From: Dehalococcoidia bacterium
GTDB taxonomy: Bacteria > Chloroflexota > Dehalococcoidia > GIF9 > AB-539-J10
Direction: 5' to 3'
Assembly (NCBI GenBank): GCA_030605665.1
Contig: JAUWHW010000061.1
Span: 1 to 64,000 of the forward strand
DNA length: 64,000 nt
A program made the translations under genes and the position numbers. Shown here piece by piece: positions 26,313 through 35,497 of this stretch; the stretch's first letter is position 1, and every line of letters begins with the position of its first letter. Below the pieces are notes generated by a model. That model did no database searches, was not told where the DNA came from, and worked only from the letters and a program-made list of their open reading frames with translations.

Positions 26313-26729
26313 ATGAGCAAGGGGCTAGGTAAAGTCCAAAGAGGGGTTTTGGGAGCGGTGAATTCGGGACACCGTGAACCTTATATGATTACGTGCTTTG
26401 TTTGTGGTTTGCTTGATGAAGTTGGAGACATAACCGAGCGGCCGAGCATGGCGCAGCGTAAATCCACACTCAGGGCGATTAACAAGCTTGCCCGTAAAAA
26501 CCTCGTGAAAGTGGCAAGGGTGAAGGTCGCGCAGTATAGGCGGAGGATGTTGGACAATGCTGCCTGGGCGCCTTTTGCTTTCCCCGACGAGAAAAGCTTA
26601 ATAGCATTCTGTGAAAAGCCACCCGGCTATGTTATGGAACTAAAAGTGAATGGTAGAACTGTCTTTGACCATTATTTAAGTGTTGAAAGTAGTGCATATT
26701 TACAGAACCTTCAACACTTAAATAGCTAA
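26313..26729 (+). CDS. Hypothetical protein of the replication region
   Basis: 138 residues with AGGAGGTAG upstream. The N-terminal half (RKSTLRAINKLARKNLVKVARVKV) looks like a winged-helix segment, preceded by a CFVCG pair. The C-terminal half has no recognisable motif. It sits between the loader gene and further small element genes, so a DNA-binding or replication accessory role is possible but unproven. Confidence 0.55.
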   Translation: MSKGLGKVQRGVLGAVNSGHREPYMITCFVCGLLDEVGDITERPSMAQRKSTLRAINKLARKNLVKVARVKVAQYRRRMLDNAAWAPFAFPDEKSLIAFCEKPPGYVMELKVNGRTVFDHYLSVESSAYLQNLQHLNS

Positions 26730-26769
26730 AAAGGAGGAATCCCAATAAAGGAGCTGCAATCACCGGCTT

Positions 26770-26955
26770 ATGACTAAAGCAAGGTTTACTTCAGGAAGCA
26801 AAGTTAAGGTAATCAAAGCTCCGAAGGAAGCTCCACACTTGTTAGGCAAGGTTGGCAAGATCGCCTATCCCGCTCGGGTAAAAGGTGGCCTTTGTTGTGT
26901 TCTTATTGGTAATAAGTTCACTCATATCAAAGAATCTGACCTTGAGAGGGGGTAA
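26770..26955 (+). CDS. Small SH3/KOW-like protein
   Basis: 61 residues, FTSGSKVKVIKAPKEAPHLLGKVGKIAYPARVKGGLCCVLIGNKFTHIKESDLE. The pattern of short strands around GKVGKI recalls KOW/SH3-like small domains. No ribosome-binding site at ideal distance. Function unknown. Confidence 0.5.
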   Translation: MTKARFTSGSKVKVIKAPKEAPHLLGKVGKIAYPARVKGGLCCVLIGNKFTHIKESDLERG

Positions 26956-27039
26956 AGGATTAATTTTAGCCTAGCCCTGCCCTAAAATCCCCGCAGAGTG
27001 CTGTCTTTATAGCTAATAAAATGGCTTGAAAAGGGTGAC

Positions 27040-27108
27040 ATGACTAAATCATCAAATAAATCAAAACACCCCCCTCTGGTACGCATTCTAGAGCGAGTTT
27101 ATATTTAA
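27040..27108 (+). CDS. Very short ORF (22 codons), doubtful
   Basis: An ATG after AAGGGTGAC; the peptide is basic (MTKSSNKSKHPPLVRILERV). It ends four bases before the next gene, as a leader peptide would. Only its position and the ribosome-binding site support it. Confidence 0.25.
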   Translation: MTKSSNKSKHPPLVRILERVYI

Positions 27109-27112
27109 GAAG

Positions 27113-27512
27113 ATGAATGAAGCAGAACTAATTGAGGAGATAGTGACTGAGGAGGCAAGGGAGGAGCAGGGAACAAGAACTGACCTAAAATCAGACATTA
27201 AGCAAATATTTGCTGAAAGTACACCGTCCGAGCGACAAACTCGCCATCGAATAGCGAAACAAATTGGTCTTGGCAGTGGTGAAACCTACCGTAAGGCAGA
27301 GAAGATGTGGCTTTATATCTGTTGTAAATGTGGTTGGAGAATTGAAGCTGGAAGGGGTAGAGCAATGTCCGAAGTGCGGGGCAAATTCTTGGATATGCCA
27401 TAGCATTGATATGGAAGTTGAAACTCCAATGAGGTTGGAGTTTGAGGATATTACTGAATCTACTGAGCATAACAAGTCGCCTGTAAAGCCCGAGCAGCTT
27501 TCATTGTTGTAG
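27113..27512 (+). pseudogene. HTH and zinc-ribbon protein, single-base frameshift
   Basis: Frame one (from 27,113) encodes a helix-turn-helix-like segment (RHRIAKQIGLGSGETYRKAEKMW) and the first half of a zinc ribbon, CCKCGW. A second frame, one base on, encodes the other half, GVEQCPKCGANSW, and a tail ending PEQLSLL at 27,512. Removing one A at about 27,340-27,341 joins them into an uninterrupted CxCG...CPKCG ribbon. Either an assembly error or real inactivation. Confidence 0.65.
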
Positions 27513-27606
27513 AAATTTAAGCGCTGCTGAAGGGAGGGGGTGTCCATTTTTTGCATTTTTTGCAAAAATTGCCAATCAGCCTATGAAATGAGCAAATTCT
27601 TGATCT

Positions 27607-27846
27607 TTACCTCGAGGGGTGCTTGTCCTGAGAGGGGTGAGATTCTTCGCTTCCTATATTTTCTTTAATGGCTTTAACTGCCGCTTGTGTTCTATTTGTT
27701 ACACCTAGTTTTAAGAATAATTTGCTAAGGGAATTTTTTACGGTCTGCTCTTTAATGTCCAACTCCATTGTGATTTCTCTATTCGATTTACCTTCTGTTA
27801 GGAGTTTTAGCATTTCTAATTCCCTAATACTAAGTTTCCTACTCAT
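27607..27846 (-). CDS. LuxR/GerE-type HTH protein (HTH domain only)
   Basis: 79 residues, almost entirely a LuxR-type DNA-binding domain: LSIRELEMLKLLTEGKSNREITMELDIKEQTVKNSLSKLFLKLGVTNRTQAAVKAI. No receiver or ligand domain is attached, but a separate degenerate receiver gene ends 13 bases upstream, so the two look like a split response regulator. Confidence 0.8.
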   Translation of the reverse strand: MSRKLSIRELEMLKLLTEGKSNREITMELDIKEQTVKNSLSKLFLKLGVTNRTQAAVKAIKENIGSEESHPSQDKHPSR

Positions 27847-27859
27847 CCTTCATACATCA

Positions 27860-28231
27860 CTATTCTCTCTGCTTACTGCGGCGAAGCAAGGAATGAACCC
27901 TGGCTAAAAGCAGCCGTACATTCAGTGGAGAAGGAACATACGCATCAGCTCCGGATTCCAGAAAATGAATCCCTGCCCGTTCTTTCCTATGTTGGCCAAG
28001 GATGATGATGGGAGCTTCACGTATCTCCCGAATTCGCATACAGAGCTCATCTCCATTTATTTCAGCGAGAGCCTCAGCCATGACTATCACATTAGGCTCT
28101 GTTCTGGATATCTCAGCCAGGGCTTGATCGGCATCGACAGCGATTACCACTCGAAACCCTGAATGCTGCAAGACAAAGGTTAAATTGTTTGCTGCTATTG
28201 GGTCAGGATGAATTAGTAAAATCCTATGCAC
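27860..28231 (-). CDS. Stand-alone degenerate receiver domain
   Basis: 123 residues with the receiver fold: RILLIHPDPIAANNLTFVLQHSGF, PNVIVMAEALAEINGDELCMRIRE, APIIILGQH, LESGADAYVPSPLNVRLLLARVHSLLRR. The phospho-acceptor Asp expected in VIVMxE is Ala, and the conserved Lys before Pro is missing, so it should not be phosphorylated by the usual mechanism. The GTG at 28,231 has AAGGAG upstream. Probably works with the neighbouring LuxR-type HTH protein. Confidence 0.72.
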   Translation of the reverse strand: MHRILLIHPDPIAANNLTFVLQHSGFRVVIAVDADQALAEISRTEPNVIVMAEALAEINGDELCMRIREIREAPIIILGQHRKERAGIHFLESGADAYVPSPLNVRLLLARVHSLLRRSKQRE

Positions 28232-28253
28232 TATTAAACTCCTTAATATCGCC

Positions 28254-28397
28254 CTAGTTTTTCGCCCTGGCAATAGACATCCCCTTTTCTGTAATGACCA
28301 ATTTGGAGCCACACTGTTCACAAGTTTGATTCTCTGGCTCAAGCAATGCCCAGCCATAGCAATGGTAATCACACTTTGGACATTTACCTTCTAGCAT
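28254..28397 (-). CDS. Small double-CxxC zinc-ribbon protein
   Basis: 47 residues with a strong AAAGGAGG ribosome-binding site. KCPKCDYHCYGWALLEPENQ and TCEQCGSKLVI form two CxxC knuckles of one zinc ribbon. It lies directly upstream of the receiver gene on the same strand. Function unknown; probably a protein- or nucleic-acid-binding adaptor. Confidence 0.65.
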   Translation of the reverse strand: MLEGKCPKCDYHCYGWALLEPENQTCEQCGSKLVITEKGMSIARAKN

Positions 28398-28568
28398 TAT
28401 TCACTCCTCCTTTTCGTCCCTGTCAAGAAAGAAAGATTTGGGAGCAGACTTCATGTGGTTTATGGCGGACATCTTCAGGTTTGAGTTCATTGTTAACCTT
28501 TTCCATTTTAGCATTGAATATGCCCAATGGGAATATTCTAGCATAGCATATTCTTTACAATCAACCTT

Positions 28569-28820
28569 ATGCAGCGAAATGTAGTAGGGAAGCGTGTCCG
28601 AGAGGCAAGGAGGCAGGCAAAACCGCCTATAACTCAAAAAGACCTGGTAGCAAGGTTGCAAGTATTAGGGCTTAAAGCGGAACAATCAACTATCTCCAAA
28701 ATTGAGCAAGGAATTCGCCCGGTTTTTGATTTTGAGGTGGTTGCCTTAGCTAAAGCCCTTAAAGTGCCTGTTACATGGCTGCTTGAGAAAGCAGATACCC
28801 CAGATACTACTACGAACTAA
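28569..28820 (+). CDS. XRE-family helix-turn-helix regulator
   Basis: 83 residues, a Cro/CI-type HTH: VGKRVREARRQAKPPITQKDLVARLQVLGLKAEQSTISKIEQGIRPVFDFEVVALAKALKVPVTWLLEK. It diverges from the small zinc-ribbon/receiver/LuxR group across a 170-base AT-rich gap that must hold both promoters. Likely a lysogeny-type or element-maintenance repressor. Confidence 0.85.
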   Translation: MQRNVVGKRVREARRQAKPPITQKDLVARLQVLGLKAEQSTISKIEQGIRPVFDFEVVALAKALKVPVTWLLEKADTPDTTTN

Positions 28821-28931
28821 AAGCTTTGGCGTTAGTAGGGGGCTTTGCTCGTAAACCATGGTATCTGTGGATAGGTCAAAGACCGGGGTCAAATGGGAAG
28901 GAGAATCTGGCAAGGAATAATATTGGCAGTC

Positions 28932-29322
28932 TTATTTGTATCTTGAATCTGCCAATGCCCTAGCGTCCTCAATGTAGTTAGCTGTTTCTTTAATTCTGCG
29001 CTCCACATCCGCAGCTGGTTCACAAAAACCTAAATAAAAACAGTGGTCATGAAGAAAATCTGCCCTTGTGTGGTATCTACCTATAAGCTCCCTATCTATT
29101 TCCTCATCAATTACCGCCAATTTGTGCAATTTATCAGTTGTTTGAGGAGTACGTTCTGGCTCTTCGCCTGTCCTTGCTAATATTAAGGCATTAGTAAGCT
29201 CTAACTGTGGCCCCCCAGGCCTTCTCAGCGGCATCCCTCAGCTTTCCTCTTCGAAGCTCTTCCATAGCCTCTTGGTGAAGGCTTTCAGCATCTTTGAATA
29301 TAGCTTCTACCCTCTGATCCAT
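28932..29322 (-). pseudogene. PaREP1/HEPN-like protein with single-base frameshift
   Basis: From the ATG at 29,322 (AAAGGAT upstream) one frame reads MDQRVEAIFKDAESLHQ to KAWGATVRA, then hits a stop. The other frame continues TNALILARTGEEPERTPQTTDKL and a helical RYHTRADFLHDH segment to 28,932. One extra base at about 29,196-29,197 separates them; removing it gives a continuous helical protein of about 129 residues resembling PaREP1/HEPN families. Confidence 0.6.
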
Positions 29323-29512
29323 AATTATCCTTTAGACTTCCTGCAAAGAAGGCGAAACCTTCCATCGGAAAGCATAGCAGTCGTGAAGTAAGAAAATCAA
29401 GTCATGAACTTTTCAAGCTCTGTCGTGTCGACTGGTCTCAGAAGCACTGGTGTCGGCAATCCCTGCTAAAAGGAAGCCTGCCAGTTAGAGTCTCAAGGTT
29501 GCGATAAGGGTT

Positions 29513-30418
29513 TTAGTAGCTCCTTCTAGAAATCTCTTGACCTTGGGCATTGTATAATGCAGCTGTGTCGGGGTATTTGTTATTCCAAATAGCCTTACCA
29601 TAACCGAAGCTAAAACCTCCCCATTCAGGATGAACTTCGTTTGTGTAGACACGAATAGCAGCGCCGGGAGCTAAAATATAAGACGGAAATGTGAACGAGG
29701 GATATCCCTCTGATATGTCTTTCAACACCCACCCACCTAGGTCTTGAGGCTCGCTACCAAGGTTTGTAATGTCTACATATTCGTCGGACTCCACGCCAGG
29801 GACCAGACCATCATAGAAAATCTTGGTTATTTCAATATTGCTGGCAGATGGTGTCGGAGGCAAAGGTTCTGCCCATAGCCCCAAGCCTGCCTCCCTGGCC
29901 TCTCTCTGAAGTCGAAGAAAAAGGTCTTGATATTTGATGTCAGGAGGATAGGTTGCAACTTGGGCATAACCGAGTCTAACAAGCTCAGCATTGACCATCA
30001 CATCATCGATCCAGACATATCTAAGCAGGCGACCATATTTGTCAGTCTCTGAAACATCTTTCTCCAAACGCACTATTTTCCCCTCGATAAGCTCACGATT
30101 CTTCTCGCTTGCCTCTTTACCAAAATATTCTACTGGTTTCTGTGGATGAACCGTCTCAGGGGTATCAATGCCGATATAGCGAACCTTGTATAAGCTCCCT
30201 TTAATATTTACTTCAATGGTATCTCCATCAATGACCCTGACAACTTTAGCTTCTACTAGAGTGGTAGCTGGTTGATCTTGTGCTGAACTTTCATCAGTAG
30301 AGGATGGTTGCGTAGGTGGCGCTGAACTAGGTGCAGTCTCGCAAGCTGAAAGCGAGCTAGCTAATAAGAAAACTAATCCTACAACAAGTATTGAATACCA
30401 TTCAGGTTTGTTTCTCAT
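29513..30418 (-). CDS. Thermonuclease lipoprotein with lamin-tail domain
   Basis: 301 residues. A lipoprotein signal ends at LSAC (Cys26), then a Ser/Pro-rich linker. The staphylococcal-nuclease domain (about 53-190) has VVRVIDGDTIEV, VRYIGIDTPETVHP and DKYGRLLRYVW, with the Arg and Glu catalytic residues in place. A lamin-tail (LTD) domain (about 195-290: EYVDITNLGSEPQDLGGWVLKD) follows. Predicted to be anchored outside the membrane and to cut extracellular DNA or RNA, either for nutrient gain or to limit DNA uptake. Confidence 0.88.
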   Translation of the reverse strand: MRNKPEWYSILVVGLVFLLASSLSACETAPSSAPPTQPSSTDESSAQDQPATTLVEAKVVRVIDGDTIEVNIKGSLYKVRYIGIDTPETVHPQKPVEYFGKEASEKNRELIEGKIVRLEKDVSETDKYGRLLRYVWIDDVMVNAELVRLGYAQVATYPPDIKYQDLFLRLQREAREAGLGLWAEPLPPTPSASNIEITKIFYDGLVPGVESDEYVDITNLGSEPQDLGGWVLKDISEGYPSFTFPSYILAPGAAIRVYTNEVHPEWGGFSFGYGKAIWNNKYPDTAALYNAQGQEISRRSY

Positions 30419-30538
30419 ATCAAACCTAAATCGCCTTCTCCAAATCCGCTGCCTGGGCCATGGCAGCTATTCTAGACCAAAGCTGGAAAAGAGATAGACA
30501 TAGAGACCCCGAAGGGTGCGGAGAGTTTTGGCCGCTGT

Positions 30539-30874
30539 TTAATCATTGCATTTTGGATGGTATTGCCTTACTAAATTCGATTCCACTTCACGTCTTTGCT
30601 CAGCCGTCGAATTCGGCATACGGTAAATACCGATATAGAGGTTGCTCTCCGAACCCGCCTGTTGGACCCAACAATTATATTTGTGGTGAGAGCGATAGAA
30701 TCCTCGTTCTGACAAGTTACTAGACTCTCCGAAATAGACAATACGATACGTGGTAGGCTTGTTTTGAGGATCCGGCTTCATCATGATTGCATAGACAGCG
30801 GCACAGTACGGAGGTTCCCAGTCTGCTATAGGATAGGAACCCTCAAAGTCAACATCTCCCCATTTTATACTCAC
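30539..30874 (-). CDS. GIY-YIG-like nuclease superfamily protein
   Basis: 111 residues. YCAAVYAIM, TYRIVYFGESSNLSERGFYRSHH, and VESNLVRQYHPKCN correspond to the two short strands, the Arg helix and the C-terminal Glu-Asn of stand-alone GIY-YIG domains. The GTG at 30,874 lies nine bases after AGGAGG. Whether it cuts DNA is unknown. Confidence 0.6.
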   Translation of the reverse strand: MSIKWGDVDFEGSYPIADWEPPYCAAVYAIMMKPDPQNKPTTYRIVYFGESSNLSERGFYRSHHKYNCWVQQAGSESNLYIGIYRMPNSTAEQRREVESNLVRQYHPKCND

Positions 30875-31027
30875 TATGACCACCTCCTTTCATTATATGA
30901 TTTACCATAGCAGCCAAAATTTCGCCTGACATCCATACAGACGAACTCAGAGTTTGCCAAATCCGCTGCTGGGCTATCTTTGGAAAGCACAACCTATCAT
31001 GCTGCTTTATTTACTGCCTCCATGGAT

Positions 31028-31294
31028 CTATCCACTATCTTTCAAGCTAACCGCTGAAACCTCAATGGGCCGCGATATATTCGTAACCGTTACACTTTCG
31101 CCAGTAGCTAATTCAAATTGTTGCTCACCATCAGGCGACCTGACAAACACGACGCAGTCAACGCTACCTACATTCTCAATCACGACCCCACTATCTGTTT
31201 CACTGACGGAAATCTCCAGTGTAGCCTCTGAGATGCAAGATAAGCTGGTTAAGGTGAGAAGAAAAATACAAAAAACCAAAAATGACCTTTTCAC
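31028..31294 (-). CDS. Small lipoprotein
   Basis: 88 residues. A hydrophobic signal ends in LTSLSC (Cys20), and the mature part is a beta-rich domain (LEISVSETDSGVVIENVGSVDCVVFV). A secreted, lipid-anchored protein of unknown function. Confidence 0.6.
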   Translation of the reverse strand: MKRSFLVFCIFLLTLTSLSCISEATLEISVSETDSGVVIENVGSVDCVVFVRSPDGEQQFELATGESVTVTNISRPIEVSAVSLKDSG

Positions 31295-31693
31295 CGCTTC
31301 AGTTAATCATACCATCTTTGCCGTCTATTTTGAAACCTTACCATAGGATAGGTCACAGGGCCTTTACGGGGTAGGCTCAACTGCCAAAAACCTTTCTCCT
31401 CCAGCTTACTTTAGTGAGGGGTAGAAATGTAGCTTTGAGCTGCCAATCTTGCTTAACAAGATAGCTCGCGTCATGAGCCTTTGCTGGTGCGGAATGTGAT
31501 TACAACATTGGAAAGAAAAGCAATACTAGGATAAAAGAGAAACGAAACGCTCGAACGCTAGTTTAAGTTACGCCCGCTTGGCTCCTGCCAAATCGGCGAC
31601 CAGCTTTCCATTGAATAATGAACAAAATGGACAAATGTGCAGGGTCGGTGAACGGTCACAATGCTTTAAGACTGCTAGGTTAGATAAAGGATA
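31295..31693. other. 400-base gap, nothing recognised
   Basis: No supported reading frame, RNA or repeat is seen between the small lipoprotein and the RNA polymerase-like gene. Confidence 0.5.
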
Positions 31694-34288
31694 TTATTCC
31701 GATTTCGCCAGAAACACTGGCTTGTAGCCTTCCTTGACACGCTCTTGCCACTTCTTCCTTGTGGCCCGTATAAAGTTGCCAAATTTCTGATCCGGTCCTA
31801 AGTATCTCAGCAGGTCTTTATAAATTGTCCCCAGCCCCGCATACCATTCACCTGCGGCCTCAACCATAACTTTACGGAGCACATCATCTCCGTCACATAT
31901 CATGCCACCCACAGACACCTTTTCCGGTATCAGCCAACAATCGTGGATCCCAACGAAATCAGTGATGCCTCGTTTGGCGAGCTTTTCCATCACTAGGGTC
32001 GAGTAATAGGCGTCAAGCATCTGTACCAAGCACGGTGCAATCATTCTTTGAAGCCGTTCTGAATCTACGGGATATTCCCCTTTATTGTTTGGAGCAAATT
32101 CTTCAAACTCTTTCCTTTTTTTCCCATCTTTCTCCACGACCTTATCCTTCCCCGGAACGCTGAGGATCAACTTATGTCCTCCGTTGGGTACTTTTACATC
32201 TCCTCTAGCTATTGGATTCCACCGGACTACAACCCCATCGGATGGGTCGGTAAATGTTACACCGGCACATGGATCGTGCTTACAAGCGAGTTCGGCAATG
32301 CGACCACATGCTTCCAGAAACCTCTTAACTTCGGGGAACCTGCTATACAAGTACTCTAGAAAGCAGTTGGCATTGGGTGTTGTCCAGCCTGGGCCATAAG
32401 TCTTGGGATCAGACCGCTGGTCTCTAACGGTATTTGGGAGATAGCCACCGTATGAAGTCCTCATCCAGACTTCTTTACAGAGTCTCTCTAGACGCGGGTC
32501 CTCTGGTCCTTCGTAGTCTGGTACGACACTCGAGCCTTTGTTTAGGTAGAACTCATCCTTGGGATCTCGGTGTTTCTGCCAAGTCCATTTTGCCATAACT
32601 TTCTTGAAGGACCTCCCAGTATGTCCCATCGTCAAATTTTCCAGTTTCTCCACTCCCAAAAGAGTTGCGATTATCTGCGTTTGCGAGGACGAGATGTCTA
32701 AACCTACGAGTGCACACGGTTTTCCTGTCCCGGGGTTACGAGCCTTGAACCATCTCTTGCGATAAGCCCCGAGTTTCTCCTCACTGTGGGAACAGGTTCC
32801 TGAGTCTTCCTCATTTTCTAGATCGATATTCTTTGAACTCACATATGTGGGCCAAAAGTGCAATGATTGATATCTTCGGTTGATGATACGGTCAAAAACG
32901 CAACGAATAGGCAGAAGACCGTGTTTGCCCTTAACCTGTTCCCATACACGGCTGTACTCATACACGTGACCTTGCGCTCGGTCGTAGTCAGCGAGCAATT
33001 TCCTTACTTTCTGCCGCCATTCTCTTGTAGCTTCTGCCGCCTTCGCTACTTCCTCTACGGAAGGGCTGGCCTGCTGTCGGACTTCCTCGTCCTGACTTCC
33101 CTGACGCCACTTAAGGAACGTTTCACGATGACGGTCCCATTTCTCCCGACCACGTTCGATAGCACTTTGGGCACCCGCGATTACTTGCTGATCGTAATCT
33201 ATTTGCCCTAAGCCTTTCTCGATAGCTCTGTAAAAGACACACTTTTCTCGATACGACCATATCTCTATTTCATGTCCATTCTCGCGTCTATGCCGTTTAG
33301 TGCTTGGGAGCTCGGGATCTACACCGTATTCGGCTTTCAAGCGTCCCGATAAGTCTTCTACATGACTACGTGCTGCTTCATAATCGTTCTTGAAAGCATC
33401 CACATTAAGAAGAAGGAGTGATTTAGACTGAAGACGCAATAGTTCTTCAGATTTTTCTTTGAGTATCACTTCGTTGTAAGGTTCCTCGGCGCATACCTTA
33501 CGCCTTGGATGTCTCTTGGGTGGTTCGGCATCTGCGAATAGTGCCGTTATGCCCGCAGTATGAGCACGGGTGTATTGCGGGTCAGCATCGACGATCGTTT
33601 GAAATTCAGCAAGAACAGTAGAATCTTTCAGGAAGATACGGGTGAGTTGCCCTTTCCCGCTATACCTCAGCTTGCGAACATGAAATAGGGGATTAAGGTC
33701 AAGTTGAGACCATTCTCCAACAACTAAGTCCCATAACTTGTTAATGTTAATGCCATTGAGCAAAAGGTCTCGTCGGCAGTGCCGAGCGGTATCTTTCTTC
33801 ATATCGCGAACAGAGTTGGCTAAGTTCATTCTATGATGGTCACTGAACTTTCGACATAAAACATCGAACACATTGTTATAGGTAATAGTCCCATGTACCA
33901 ATCCAGCATTGACAAACGTGTCTAACTCAATAACAAGTGCTGTCTCTGTTGCCTGCCTGCATTTCTGCTTCTCACCCTCAGTCATCCAATTCTTGCTTGC
34001 GGGTAAGCTATTAAATTGTTCCTGGGCACCTGAGAAATACGGTGTAAGCAAATCCCAAACATCTTTTACTGTAGATGGCAAAGGTTGCCCGGCTTTGCTT
34101 TCATAGTCTGGCACAGCTTGCTGATACAGCATTTTCCTTTGATGAAACTCTTCCCATTCTCGGATGCTGATTTTCCTGGTGGTTATGTTACTTTCGTAAG
34201 GCATGGGTAGCAACCTGCGTGGATTGGTAATGTATTTAAGCCTCTCTTTGATCTCTTGCTGGATTTTACTTCTATTACGTTTCGGCAT
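31694..34288 (-). CDS. T7-type single-subunit RNA polymerase-like protein
   Basis: 864 residues from ATG 34,288 (GGAGAAGGAT upstream). Motif A reads GLDISSSQTQIIATLLG, with Asp531 and the D-x-S-x-S-x-x-Q spacing of T7 RNA polymerase (DGSCSGIQ, Asp537). Motif B is KEVWMRTSYGG with Lys605, Met609 and Tyr613, the same K-x3-M-x3-YG spacing as T7 Lys631/Met635/Tyr639. Motif C is GIHDCW with Asp783, about 170 residues after Tyr613 (173 in T7). Total length is close to T7's 883. Family A DNA polymerases have Phe or Tyr at the Met position and HDE at motif C. Residues 1-500 are divergent. Function as a promoter-specific polymerase is inferred. Confidence 0.7.
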   Translation of the reverse strand: MPKRNRSKIQQEIKERLKYITNPRRLLPMPYESNITTRKISIREWEEFHQRKMLYQQAVPDYESKAGQPLPSTVKDVWDLLTPYFSGAQEQFNSLPASKNWMTEGEKQKCRQATETALVIELDTFVNAGLVHGTITYNNVFDVLCRKFSDHHRMNLANSVRDMKKDTARHCRRDLLLNGININKLWDLVVGEWSQLDLNPLFHVRKLRYSGKGQLTRIFLKDSTVLAEFQTIVDADPQYTRAHTAGITALFADAEPPKRHPRRKVCAEEPYNEVILKEKSEELLRLQSKSLLLLNVDAFKNDYEAARSHVEDLSGRLKAEYGVDPELPSTKRHRRENGHEIEIWSYREKCVFYRAIEKGLGQIDYDQQVIAGAQSAIERGREKWDRHRETFLKWRQGSQDEEVRQQASPSVEEVAKAAEATREWRQKVRKLLADYDRAQGHVYEYSRVWEQVKGKHGLLPIRCVFDRIINRRYQSLHFWPTYVSSKNIDLENEEDSGTCSHSEEKLGAYRKRWFKARNPGTGKPCALVGLDISSSQTQIIATLLGVEKLENLTMGHTGRSFKKVMAKWTWQKHRDPKDEFYLNKGSSVVPDYEGPEDPRLERLCKEVWMRTSYGGYLPNTVRDQRSDPKTYGPGWTTPNANCFLEYLYSRFPEVKRFLEACGRIAELACKHDPCAGVTFTDPSDGVVVRWNPIARGDVKVPNGGHKLILSVPGKDKVVEKDGKKRKEFEEFAPNNKGEYPVDSERLQRMIAPCLVQMLDAYYSTLVMEKLAKRGITDFVGIHDCWLIPEKVSVGGMICDGDDVLRKVMVEAAGEWYAGLGTIYKDLLRYLGPDQKFGNFIRATRKKWQERVKEGYKPVFLAKSE

Positions 34289-34467
34289 CGCTATCCTTCT
34301 CCATATGGTTGCACATAGGATCGTTGTAAGCAATATGCTACCAAGAGAGACTTGCGCCGCGTCAAGTAAGTCCCGCTATTGGGCCATGATACCCTCTGCA
34401 TACCCACATTCCCTTTTTGGGAACATTATAGAGAGGCCTCACTAGAAAGCTACAAGGGAGGTGTATC

Positions 34468-34791
34468 ATGGCAAGAGATAGCCCTCGACAACGGATAAGG
34501 TGCAGATCTCCGGCTAGTAAGAAACGTTTAGACAAACTGAAGAACATACAAAGTCTTCCAAGTGCTTTAAGAGGGTCTGGAACCCAATTACATTTAGAAA
34601 TAGCATTGCTCAATTTATTCGATTCAGCAACCAAGCTGAACAAATTGAAAACTTTAAATGAGAAGGCTAAATTCGTTATCAAAGTTTTGATGAGCATTCT
34701 TCTCACTATCCTAATTTACCAGCTTATACAAAACCCGCAACTAGCGGAAGAATTATTGAAAGAGATTATAACAAATTTCATTATTAACTAA
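34468..34791 (+). CDS. Small membrane-anchored basic protein
   Basis: 107 residues with AAGGGAGGTG upstream. The N-terminus is basic (RDSPRQRIRCRSPASKKRLDKLKN), and a hydrophobic helix lies at about 74-92 (VIKVLMSILLTILIYQLI). Unknown function. It diverges from the RNA polymerase-like gene, and a terminator follows it at 34,898. Confidence 0.6.
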   Translation: MARDSPRQRIRCRSPASKKRLDKLKNIQSLPSALRGSGTQLHLEIALLNLFDSATKLNKLKTLNEKAKFVIKVLMSILLTILIYQLIQNPQLAEELLKEIITNFIIN

Positions 34792-34897
34792 GATTAATAA
34801 AGAAAACCTTAAAAAGAGAAATTCAAGCTGATGCAAAATCTTCGGCTTTTCTTCATTTCTAGAAAGATTCAAAGTAAAAGTGGGAAATTTAAGAATG

Positions 34898-34928
34898 AAT
34901 CGGGGCATAGCCCCGATTTTATTTTTTG
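34898..34928 (+). terminator. Rho-independent terminator
   Basis: AATCGGGGC, loop ATA, GCCCCGATT, followed by TTATTTTTT. A perfect 9-bp stem. It ends the transcript of the small membrane protein gene. Confidence 0.85.
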
Positions 34929-34980
34929 GAAAGAGTAAATATTTTAATGCCCTCCTTTGTATTCAGTACCCTAGTAGCTA

Positions 34981-35241
34981 TCACATCCGAGACAGTCTAC
35001 CACTAAAGTATTTCTTTACCATCCTCCCTTTCTTCCCGCACCAATAGCAATACCGCTCCCCGTTGGGGAGCTTTCTTTCTAGCCTTTCTAACACGACCTT
35101 TCCATCTCTGCCCTCTCCTTTTTGAAATTTGCCACCATTTTGACTCTCATGAATTTTCAAAAGGCCAAGCTCCTCTACATACAGCCATGGCCTCTCCAAA
35201 GCGCCATATGAGACTATGACCAGCACCCCCGGCGCTAGCAC
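34981..35241 (-). CDS. Hypothetical protein with CxxCGKKG motif
   Basis: 86 residues from the GTG at 35,241, with GGAGGAG upstream; a longer frame to 35,256 would lack a ribosome-binding site. The C-terminus has RYCYWCGKKGRMVKKYF, a possible half zinc knuckle. The rest has no recognised motif. Confidence 0.45.
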   Translation of the reverse strand: MLAPGVLVIVSYGALERPWLYVEELGLLKIHESQNGGKFQKGEGRDGKVVLERLERKLPNGERYCYWCGKKGRMVKKYFSGRLSRM

Positions 35242-35497
35242 ATACTCCTCCACCACGATCTATGGTCTGCCTCTGCAACTTTCCCTCTCCCAGCCGCCTA
35301 AATCTTTTGGACCACCTCGGTGCCCTATTTTACCATATCTAAGAGCTTCCCATTCCATTGCACAAATCGCTAAATCGTGCAATCTTTGCTTCGGAAGAAC
35401 TGCATGACTGGGATTACAAGAAGGGACGCAAAGTGCCAAACGCCCATAGTGCATAGTAAGCCTTTTATTGTTAAAATGCTTGAAGAGGGAGAGCGTA

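Noticed and set aside
31694..34288. Family A DNA polymerase as the identity of the large gene
   Set aside because: Motif B has Met where DNA polymerases have Phe or Tyr, motif A has the S-x-x-Q spacing of T7 RNA polymerase, and motif C is HDC rather than HDE.
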